Positions 23,774-35,700 of a DNA stretch of 64,000 bases are shown here, piece by piece (position 1 is the first letter of the stretch; each line of letters begins with the position of its first letter). The notes under the pieces are model-generated. The model was not told where the DNA came from. It did no database searches and saw only the letters and a list, made by a program, of their open reading frames with translations. The translations under genes were made by a program, and so were the position numbers. Source of the DNA: Bactericera cockerelli (taxonomy: Eukaryota; Arthropoda; Insecta; Hemiptera; Triozidae); NCBI GenBank assembly GCA_024516035.1, contig CM044967.1, forward strand, positions 6,909,202 to 6,973,201, written 5' to 3'.

Positions 23774-26700
23774 ATGGCTCCATCGGTATGTACCTACTGT
23801 TTATGTTTTTATAGGAGTTTTTTGGTTCAACCTCAACCATGAGGTTGAACAACATCGACCCTGCTTGAAAGGGATAAGACAGAGTAAAAGAAGAAGAAGA
23901 TAGAAGTTTTTTGGTCAAGTGGTCCAAGGCATAAGTCGGATAAACAAGCTAGTGCGATCCGGCGACGATTTGTGTGTTCAAACCCTTAAATGGGCATACT
24001 TTGATTATTAATGTTATTATTTATTATTTTTTTGGACCTCTGAGCGTGGGAGATATCTATTTTCCAAGTTTCAAGGTTCGCTTGGACACTTTTTAGCTAC
24101 GCTATTTTAATGATAAGTGAGTGAGTGAATATATCACCCGGACTTCGTGCTTATAGGCTCTCGTATTTGTAAAACTTGACCTCCAAGCTCGAACCGGGAC
24201 ATAATAATAAAAGATTTTTAGTAAAAAGAATTGTAGCAAGTACCACCTAGTTGTCAGTAGTTCAAAGAACTTGATAACTTGAGTATTCGGCAAATATCCT
24301 TTGTTTCAGAAAAAGTCAAAAAAACCCAAAGTGAAAACTAAAGAAGAATTGGAAAAGCAACGAGCTGAGGAGATAGAATTAAACAGGTTTGTTACTGAAC
24401 GTTAAAGCAGCTTTCATTTCAAAGAGAGGTTATTTATTTTGGACAAAAACGTCAAAATATAAGGTCCACGACTTGGCGATAGAGAATTTTTTGTAGAATC
24501 TAGAATATAGAAAAAACGATTTTCCACCATATAAAACAAACTCGAAGAGATTCGGTTGAGAACTTTTGTAAATACAAGTGATTCAGTAAAAAATCTCTGA
24601 TTCTAGCGATAATAAGTGTTGAAATTTTTGATTACCATTCACGAGGAAGCATTGTGTCCATAATTGGCAGTGTAGATAAATATGAAAAATCTCTGATTCT
24701 AGCGATAATAAGTGTTGAAAATTTTGATCACCAGTCACGAGTAAGCATTGTGTCCATAATTGGTAGTGTATTTAGGTAAATATAAATACAATACTTTCCT
24801 TATTATAGGATAAGGAAAGTAAAAATCTCTGATTCTAGCGATAAGTGTTTTTTTTTTTTTACTAACGTCTACACTGTTACCCGATTCACACAAGATATTG
24901 TGTGTCACTAAATAACATCAATAAGTGACGTGAGAGAACGAAGTGTTGAAAATTTTAATTACCTACCATTCACGAGGAAGTATTGTGTCCATAATAAAAT
25001 TGGCAGTGTATTTAGATAAATCTACGAAATACATTCGCCTCCAGGCAGCGGGAAGAACGGGAAAAGCGAAAGCAGAAACTTGAGGAGGCGAAAGCAAAGA
25101 GGATTCGCGCAGAGAAACTGCTGGAAGAGCAGAATGTGAGAGCGGCCCAGCTCTTGGTCTCGATCAATATCCAGCGGGAACTGTTTCGACTCAAGCAGGA
25201 CATCGACGTGACCACTAGAAGCGAAAAGTTTGTAAGTCATAGGTCAGGACCACATTAAGACACAAGCGACGCAGTATAATAATAATAATATCACAATTTT
25301 AGTGGATAGCGCAGAATTATAGGACTTTTCTGTATCTTTCATATATCCCAATATCTTATTTTTGCCTATAATTCCGCCACTGCTCGCTGCTAACATTAAA
25401 GCAGCTACTCATTTTTCCTCACGAGGTATGAGAAGACCCCGAACACCCAAGTACAGAGCAAAAAAAATCCTACCCCGCTGGGATCAAACCCAGGTCACCG
25501 CGTGCGTGCAAGGCCTACCGCGCTAACTCACTTGGTGACGGTGACTACTTATTATTATAATAATATCGTCTTATTTATATTGAACGATTAGGACATTTAA
25601 GTCCCATTATTCCAGCAGTAAAGCCCAAGACGTATTATTATGAAATAAAAATACAAAGTGGAAGGTTAACTTGTCATGTCCCGGGTGGGATTCACACCAA
25701 CGGTTCCCTGCGCTACCAGGATTACCAGACTAGCGCGTTAACCACTTGACCACCAATGCATTTTGTTGTCAGCTATCCAGCTACATGAACGAAGCTCACC
25801 TGCCTGAGATTTCCTCTAGTCCCGACATGCATATGTTCCTGGCCAAGTGGAGGTGCCAGGAGGAGTCTGTGACCTGGCCTCTCATTATGAACGTGAGTGT
25901 CAGGGAGCCATAGAAGTTATTTGTGACTTATATGTGACTGTATAGTATAGTTATCATTTTTGTGTTAATCACTATCGTGATATCACAACTGCTCAAACTC
26001 GCTTTACTAAACCGAGGCTTGAACCACCGACCTCCAGGTTACAAGTCCGCTGCCTTATCGATCAAGCTACTGAGGTCGGTTATTTATATGTGACTGTGTG
26101 AGAGTAAAGGGAATCTTTAGTCTCATTCTTGCAGGATAAACGGAATATTGTAGAGTAAATTTGAGTAATAATAACACTCTTTAGTGGAGGTAACCACCAG
26201 CGAGGTTAAAGTTCAAAGCATTTGCTACCACATACACATAACCCTCAGAGTATTTCTATTATGTGGTCAAAAAATCAAATGAATGAGGAAAAATTCATAC
26301 ACTGGGTGGGATTCGAACCAACGGATAGCTACGCTACCTGGATTACCAGACTAGCGCGTTAATCACTTGACTACCAGTGAACATTACAAGTATTACGAGT
26401 ATAATAACAACAATAACTAATCCAGGACGTTAAATCAAATAGAATCGTTGGCGTTAGGAAGGGCATCCAGCCGTAAAAAATGTGCCAAAACCAATCAACC
26501 TCAACCATGAGGTTGAACAACGTCGACCCTGCTTAAGCGAGATAAGACAGAGTAAAAGAAGAAGATTCTTAAACTGCCAGAATACGAGTAGAACTAAAAA
26601 GTTCCCTTATTCCAGCAGTTCTTTTACTGCCATTATTATATGCTCAAGTCTCAAATTTTTACATTATTATGAAGAAAAATTCATGTATTGGGTGGGATTT

Positions 26701-29700
26701 GAAATAACATATCCTCAAGCTACCTGCATCACTTGACTAGCGCCTTCATCACCTCGGCTACCAATGCTTAATGCATCTAATAGAAGCTCTAGAAAGCTTA
26801 AATCCCAACTTTCTGTCTACAAAACTGTAAGCTACACACTGCAAGACAATCCTTTTTGTCCATTTTAGAACGTGTGTGTCTTTACTTTTCCCGATTCTAG
26901 ATGCTGAATAGTTTGGATGACTTGATCGACAATCCACTGAATTCTTCTTCAACAACCGTCAGCAACTGGAAGAATGTAAGAAAAAGCAATTTTTTATTTT
27001 CAGCTTTCTGTGATCTTTCACCGTCATTTATTTTTCAAAAATTCCAATGTCACGTGAAAAGTAGCTTGTGGAATGGGCAACTAGTCTGTTTTTGTGGTAA
27101 CTCTCATCTCATGGATATAAAAAGCTTTGTAACTTTAGCAGATAATTTTTAATTTTGATGTTAGTTATATTTAAAAAAAATATTATTATAAAACACTTTA
27201 TTAGAATATATAAATGGACATTCTGTACATACAAATAATTATTTTAACAAAGAGTAGTGGAAACAATAGGTCTAGGAATCGGTTATTTCTCATCAGAAGA
27301 ATTATTTGTGAATAATTTAATTAGATCTTTATTGGCCCTAATCCCAATCCCTGAATAATTTAATTGGGATCTTTATTGGCTCTAATCACATTTTTGTCTT
27401 TTAAATTTACAAGTTAATATTATGATCTCAAGCCAGCCTTCGTGGCGTAACGGTTGTGACTACTGACAGTAGTTCAGATACCCCTCCGAGCACGTGAGGC
27501 TGGCATTTCCGGTTCTACTCAGGCTGGGTGAGGTTAATGTGGGTAGCTGGTACGATCCCTAGCGAATGGAAGGTGAAACCCCCGTCCTGACTGTCTTATA
27601 AATGAGGAGGTTAAAACCAAGTATAGAATGAACTGGTCACAATAGATCTAATAAAGGTCGGTGTGATAATTGGGCTTCACTTGTGGAACTCCAACCAGGC
27701 TGTAGTAATAAAGACCTCAAAATCCTCAGAGCAGTTTAGAAAAACTATGTCTCTATCATTTAAGAATTTATTTATTTATTTTCAAGAATTTCAAGTAAAA
27801 ATAATTTTGAAAATTGGCTGCCGTCCTTCATTACTGCTTCACTATAGGTTCATTACTGCTTCACTATAGGTTCATTACTGCTTCACTATAGGTTCGCAAA
27901 TGCTTCCGCGAAGAGTTACAAAACTTGTTGAACAGCGAGACTTACTCTGTTCTCAAGAACATCCGGCAGAATATGACGACCATTACACTCGAAACCTTCA
28001 AGTATCAGAACTCCAATGAATATTTCTTGCTCCAACTGTGGACCACTATAGATCTTCCCAAACTGGCCACTCCTGATAAGTAAGTCAGTTTGTGATTATG
28101 TCTGCTATGTGTTTTGCCATATGTTACATACTGTATATCCTTAATCCAACACCCTGTATCCTTAATCCAACCAACACCCGAACTACCAGCTTCCAACATC
28201 GAGAGCCTGCCTTCAGTACACCTTTATCAGTAACACGTAAGTGAACGGAACCAATAGCCCCCTCATAATTATTTAGTCCACTGCTCATGAAAACCAACTA
28301 GTCAAAGGCCACGGCTTTTACAGTCCTCCGTGTCCCTTCCTTGCTATCGAACAAAATTGGTCCTTCGAGCCGGATTCGATCTGGAAAAGACATTACCGCC
28401 GACTGGAAAAAATTTCTTTTCCAGATCGAATCCTTATCTGAAGTTAGAATTCCCCGCTTTTGTAATATTGAACCAAATGCAGAATACTCCATCTTCGACA
28501 TCTAAGTCAGGTTTCCACTCCAACCCCAGCACCTTCAACGCACCATCTCCTTCAGGCGAGAAGCCCACGGCGGCCTGCACATGATCCTTAGGCAGGTCAG
28601 TCAGGATCTGCGGATGGCTTGATGCCCATTTTCTCAACGAGAAGTTTGCTCTACCCAACAACTCTATGAGCTCATCTCTCAATAACAACGCCGTCTTGAC
28701 GTCCACAGCCCCAGCCGTGACGTCATCAACGTACGTTTCGTACAAGATTGCCTGAGAGGCAAGCGGGAAGGGTTCACCTTCATCTGCGACAAGTTGTCGC
28801 ATGGTTCTCTGCGCTAGATATGGCGAACAAGAAAACCCATAAGTAACCGTGTTCAATTCAAATTCGATAAGTGGATCATCAGGAGAATCTCGCCAAAAAA
28901 TATGCTGATATTTACGATGTTCTTTGTCGACCAAAATACCCCGATACATTTGCTTCACATCAGCACAGACTGCCACTCGATGCAAACGGAAATTTAAAAT
29001 GATGTCTGGAATATCTCGTTGTAGTTTTGGTCCAATCATCAGGCATTCGTTTAACGAGACACCCTTATCATCCTTAACCGAGGAGTCAAAAACCACGCGC
29101 AGCTTAGTAGTGGAACTGGATTCCTTAACCCAGATGGGGCTGACGTCCTTCCAGAAGGACGTCCTTCTGGAAGGACGTCAGCCCCGTCTGGTGAATGGTA
29201 CTACATTGTGGATTTTTCTAATTAATTCAGCTTGTTGAGGTTAGTTGGCGACACCTTAAGCTCTTTGTTTTGAGTCCGAGTGATAAGTTGACAGCACTTA
29301 TTTTGATTCAGGACTCAATTTATATCACTCCAAAAAAATAAAACAAAAAATTTCACCGCGTTATCTGGGTTAATGACGCAGTGGTGCGGGATCACGTATG
29401 GAGAGGGTTGCGGAGCTACGTTGAGATGACCCAACTCCAAATATTCGTGGACAAATTTTTTATACTCGGCAAAAAGTTGCGGTTGTCTATGCAAGCGGGA
29501 TTCTAACGATAAAAACCGTTTCAAAGCAGCGTCTCTAGTAGACCCTGCAGCGGGAACACTCTCCTTAAAGGGCAAACAAACAGAATAAGACCCATCGGGT
29601 TCACGATTCGTGGTGTCCTCATAGTACTTCTCACATCTCAAGTCTTCCGGATTTCGAACTTCCTCTCTGAAACTTCTTCAACCTCCCAGAAACGCTTTAT

Positions 29701-32700
29701 AACGGCATCCAGAGATTTTTCAGACGATTCAGAACGAACAAACAACGAGTTCTGCGTTGACACTTCATCAGCTACCGGAACCTTCCCCATGAGGACCCAA
29801 CCAAAAATCGTGTTGACCGCGACTGGTTCACCCTGTATAATTGTGGGACCCTTGGTAATCAAAATATGTGGGTATAAATCAGCTCCAAGCAGAAAATCTA
29901 TTTTACTAGATTTATGAAAATCAGAATCAGCTAGCGAAATGGACGAATACTGCTCTTTCACACTAGATGGCAAGTTTACTGATGGTAAGTCCGAAGAAAT
30001 TTTGGACAGAACAACAGCCTCTGTAGATACTTCTGGTGTCATAATCAGAGATGGTATCAACTTGCAAAAAACATTACCTTTACTTTGCAGGGTATGCTCA
30101 TTACCAATACCTGAGATATTGGTGCGGGATGACGTGTATTTTAAACCAAGTTTTTGAACAAAGCTGGCGCTGATACAACTAATTTGAGAGCCAGGGTCAA
30201 TTACTAGACGAATAGATTGATAATTTCCACATGAATCTTGAATCCGCGCCTGAGCGGTAGCTAGTAAGACAGTAGACTTCTCACTAGCGTAACAAGTAGC
30301 GGTAGCGGCAAAGCGGGAGGAAGTAGCGATTCCTGCAGGCGGGATAGCGGGCGGTTTTACAAAATGAAGTAATGTATGATGGGATCCACTCTGACACTTT
30401 GAACATCGCGACCTAGACTTACAGTCAGATAAAATATGGTTCCCTAAACAATTAAAACATTTCCTGAGGGACTTCACGATTTCGTATCGCTTAGTCGCCT
30501 CAGCAGCCTGAAACGAAGAACAATTAAACAAGCGGTGATCTCCCTTGCAATGAGGACAAGACGAAGACGCAGCGGGCGGAACGTTCGGCTGAGCGGTAGA
30601 AACCAACGTATGGCGGGTGGATCTGAAAGAACTAGGTTGGTGCGAAGCGGGGATTTTCTTTTGCACCGAAGCATGCGGTTGTCGATCTGCATCACTGCTA
30701 ATCTCTAGAATGTGACATTGCTTCTGCACAAAAGTCATTAACTGTTCAAAGGTCGGGATATCACTTACATCAAATTCAGATTCAAAACGCTGACGTGTAT
30801 CTACATCAAGAGCACGTAGCGCTAAATGCATTGCGAAATAATCCGCAGGCTGAGTCAGTTCGAGAGCTGTATAAGCGTTGAATGTGGTTTGAAAACATTC
30901 ATAAAATTTTCTTAGATTTTCTAAAGAGTTGGAATTTATCTGGCGGAAAGAAAATATTTTGTTAAGATAAAAAGCCCCTAAATTACGCTTATTTTGATAC
31001 CTGTCAACAATGGTTTTGTAAGCTATCTCATAATTAGCGGGAGAAAGCTGTAGACACTCGATAAGAGATAACGCGGTACCAGTAAGAAAAGTTTTTAAGT
31101 ACTGAAGCTTTTCTGTATTAGAAAGAGAACCATTGATATGTATCGTTGAGTTGAACAACGCGTAAAAGTTTGGCCACTCATGCAATTCCCCACTGAACAC
31201 AGGAATTTCAAGTTTGGGTAAACGAGGTGCCGGCGGCGTCGGCACACTAACCGGCGGCGGCGTGGCTGCGGGTACCTGACTAGTAATAGCCAGCTCAGCT
31301 AGTTTCTCACTAGAAGTTTTAAATTTATTTAGCCTAGCTGTAGCCTTTACACTGTAATAAAGATCCTCAAAAGTAGTTGTCTGTTGAGCTGACGCTTTCT
31401 GTGTTGTCTCATCTGACATCTTCATACACTGAGCATGAATATCACATTGCACAGTCTCATAATCGGAATAATGCTCATCGATTTTATCGTACCTAACTAG
31501 AAAAGACGCTAGCTTTTCCTTACTGGAGAGGTCTGAGGAGGAGTCGAACAGCGATTGCATGCGAGAAAATATCTTCTCTCTACGATAGAGAAGGCTGTTT
31601 AACCTATCTTCATCTACACCCATGTTTTATAGATAGATAGCAAAAAACTGGTAAATATAAAATTAATAAACAAAAAAAAAATTAATTTGAGCGGAGAGTA
31701 ATAAACCTCTGCAGCGGTAATACAAGAAAGCGGTAAATAATAATTATGGCGATCAAAGATCAAGCCAAATAAGAGCAGGTAAAATAGCAAAAATCAAAAA
31801 CGAATTACTACAAGACACAAACATGCATGCCCAAATGACTTACGTGCGTCCATCCAGATTACCTACGCTAGAACTTACTGATAATTATGTATGATACTTA
31901 GGTAATTGAACTTAAAATCACTTCAGATTATAACTATTGAAATAAAATGATTAAGTAAGTAGGTAGGTTATTTATGTAGCTATGCACTTATTTTAATAAC
32001 TTTACATGAAATTGATAGAAAAAAAATTAATTTACGGCAATTACATGTACTTTCACCAAAAAGACAATGAAACCCACCTTAAGTAATTACAATTAACATA
32101 AATTTTTAAATTAATCTAGCGGTTATACTAAAGGGAAAAAAAATATATAATTATTTAAGCGGAAAAAGTTAAAGCGGAAAAGCCTGAATTAACTTAGGGT
32201 TGCCGATAAAACTTAATGGAAATTGAAAAATATCGCGATTAAAATCGTGCGACAGCGGTTTACCAAAAAAAAATATATTTAAAGAATGCGGATTAACGAA
32301 AGCGGTTTAACAAAGGCGGTTCAACAAAAAGCGGTTTTACTAACAAAAAGTTACATAAAACGAAAACGGGCACACCTCCCTAAACAGAAATTGAACGGAA
32401 CGCGAATTTAAATCGAAAAAAACGTAGAGCGGAAAGCGGAAATACGAAAAAAAAAAAAGAACAATTTACCCCCCAAAAATTCGCGATTCTAATTTGGACC
32501 GAATGACCAATTTTTGGGGGGTAAATTGTTCTTTGTGATGCCTCTGAAAAAGGATACGCCGCTGTATTGTATCTCCGCTCTGCGTTACATGAAGATATTC
32601 GTATTTCACTTTTGATAGCCAAGAGTCGAGTAGCGCCGCTAAAATCCGCAACAATTCCTCGATTGGAACTTATGGCTGCTGTTTTGCTTTCACGTCTGCT

Positions 32701-35700
32701 TGTTTCGATTCAGGATATTGTGAATAAATTAAATGTCAAGGAGATCTTTCTCTTTAGCGACTCGACAGTTGTTCTTGGTTGGTTACGAACTTCGCCGCAT
32801 CGTTTAAAAATATTTGTAGCAAACCGCGTTGTGGAAATATTAGATAACACTTCTCCCTCCTCTTGGAGGCATATTTCTACTCATGAAAATCCAGCGGATT
32901 GTGCCTCGAGAGGGTTATACCCTCAAGATTTAGTTAGCCATCCTTTGTGGTGGACGGGGCCTTCATTCATGGCTGAACCGCGCGACACTTGGTTGATCGA
33001 CAGTGTCATTGTCCCCGATGAAAATCTACCGGAGCTGAAGTCGACAGTCTTAATTGCCGCCTCGGAAAACTCAAGAAATTTATTTTTTGATGTTATGGAG
33101 AAGTTTTCGTCATTAGTACGAGTGCAGCGCGTCATAGGTTTTGTACTTCGCTTTGTTAAAAATCTTCGCTGTGATTCCTCGACTCGCAAGTCAGGGCCGC
33201 TAGAAATTGAAGAGATGAACAAGGCCATGAATCTGTGCATTCGTGTGGTCCAGAAGGCTGAATATGAAGTCATAGTGCAAAAATTAAAGGATGATCCGCA
33301 GTTGAAACATTATTTGAGACGATTGTCACCCTTTATCGATGAAAACCAGCTTGTCAGGGTGGGCGGTCGGATTAAAAATTCGGATCTGCATTATTCAGCA
33401 AAATATCCGCTTTTATTACCGAAATGTAGTCACTTATCAAGATTGATTGTCAAACACTATCATCTCCAGACGCTACATGGAGGACCACTCATTGTTCAGT
33501 CTATTATTCAGCAACAATATTGGATTATATCTCTTCGTAGTCTTGTTAGACAATGTATATTTAAATGTTTGATTTGCTATAAACTCAAAGCAAAATCTTT
33601 AACCCCGCCTATGAGTGATTTACCCGCCGTTCGATTTGAACAAGTTCGAGCGTTTCTTAATGTTTTTGTTGACTATGCTGGCTTTTTTGTCTTGAAAGAA
33701 AGCACTCGGAGAAACGCGAGAACCTACAAGGGATACCTCGCAATTTTTATATGTATGTCTACCAAGGCCATGCATCTCGAAGTTGTTACAGATTTATCTA
33801 CTGCCGCGTTCTTGGCTGCATTGGATCGATTTACATCTCGCCGTGGATTAGCTGCTAAAATCTACAGTGATAATGGTACGAACTTTGTAGGTGCAGCTCG
33901 CCATCTTAAAGAAGTGTACACTCTGTTGTGCAACTCTGAGGAGGTGATCAGCAATCATCTTACAAAGAGAAAAATTCGTTGGTATTTTAATCCTCCAAAC
34001 GCTCCCAACTTTTCTGGTTTAGTTGAGCGAGCGGTCAAAAGTTGTAAACACCACATCAAACGCGTCATCGGAGAGCAATCCTTGACGTATGAAGAGTTTT
34101 CAACTTTAATGTGCCGCATTGAAGCGGTACTCAACTCGCGTCCACTTTGTGGAGTCCCTAGTTCGGATCCCAATGATGGTAATGATTTTCTTTCCCCCGC
34201 ACATTTCCTCATTGGCTCGACAATGTTGTCTGTTCCTGAAGAGAACTTGACTTCTCAACCCATGAATCGACTTAATCGTTGGCAGTTGATTCGTCAGGCT
34301 GTGCAGTCATTCTGGAAGCGGTGGTCAATCGAGTATTTACATACTCTGATCCCTCGTCCTAAGTGGAACACAGAAGATAGAGAGCTAAATGTAGGAGAAG
34401 TAGTTTTTGTTCAATCTACTATCAATCAGATGAATCCTTTTAGTTGGCCTATTGGTAGAGTTGAACAGTTGATTGCGGGAAAAGATGGGGTAACACGCGT
34501 CGCTAAGGTAAGGGTCGCGAATACAATAGCTACAAGACCGCTTACAAAGTTAGTCCCACTGCCTTTGGCGACCCATCCAGATACGTAGGACAGGTACAAC
34601 CTACCTCCTAAGTAATATTTTTTTTTGTTAATTTGGCAATTACATGTTCGTTCGCGTGAGTTAACCGCGTTCGGTCGCGTTTTGTATTTTCTGTTTTTTT
34701 TTCGATTTGAATTTTCGTTTTGTTTTGTTTTGCACCGTGGTACTGTTTTTGTATATTTTGTTCGTGCCGCGTTGTCGCAAAATTGGTTATTTTGGGTGGG
34801 CGGTTATGTTACATACTGTATATCCTTAATCCAACACCCTGTATGTAAAGTCGAAAACAAGCCTCAACTTCGTTGGAGCAGGCTCTCGAACTACCAGCTT
34901 CCAACATCGAGAGCCTGCCTTCAGTACACCTTTATCAGTAACACGTAAGTGAACGGAACCAATAGCCCCCTCATAATTATTTAGTCCACTGCTCATGAAA
35001 ACCAACTAGTCAAAGGCCACGGCTTTTACAGTCCTCCGTGTCCCTTCCTTGCTATCGAACACCATATGTCTCTGTACACATGTCGCTCAGAATAGCTATT
35101 ATACATAATAAATGTATATTAATCACAGTGGTGATTAATATATATTTTAATAATATATTACGATCACTGAAACACGCCTTAATTAATACATATTTACTAT
35201 TCTATGGACTCGAACCACTGACCTCCAGATTACTCACGATGGTTGATCGTACATAGAAATAGGTGGTTCAAAATGAGCCAACTTTTCAATTTAAGTTTAA
35301 TTAAATTTAATATTAATTATTTTTTGTACAAGGAAGATATTAGATACAATTCGTCATATTATCCTCTGAGTCAAGTCTAACTTCTGAAGAGAGTTGACAC
35401 TAAGCAGCACTCTTCCCCAGCTGTAACCATGCTACAACACGTTCACTGGTAGTCAAGTGGTTAACGCGCTAGTCTAGTAATCCAGGAGCGTAGAGACCCG
35501 TTGATCCCACCCAGTGCATTAATTTGAGTATTTCACCACATTAATAATAAGACTCTGAGGGTTAGGTGGTAGAAAATACTTTGCCTTCCACTAAACAGTG
35601 TTATTATTATTACAACAACAACAGCATGATACAGTCAAAAGATATAAGAGAGAACTTAAGGGACCGGAATTTTTTTCTTTCCAGGTTTCTCTTATAAAGA

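Larger units (their letters stand above)
28122..35061 (+). mobile_element. BEL/Pao LTR retrotransposon, internally inverted and defective
   Basis: Two direct LTRs (28122-28353 and 34807-35061; TG...CA) are flanked by the exact 5-bp duplication CCATA (28117-28121 and 35062-35066). A likely primer-binding site, TGGTCCTTCGAGCCGG, follows the left LTR. Between the LTRs, gag, protease and RT lie on the minus strand while RNase H and integrase lie on the plus strand. About 4.1 kb (28390-32508) is therefore inverted, and the segment joining RT to RNase H is missing. The insertion sits 42 nt downstream of the DNAI7 exon 6 donor. The copy cannot be autonomous. Confidence 0.92.

Noticed and set aside
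28924..29238. Plus-strand frame across the BEL/Pao RT region
   Set aside because: A shadow of the minus-strand RT frame that runs through the 60-bp palindrome.
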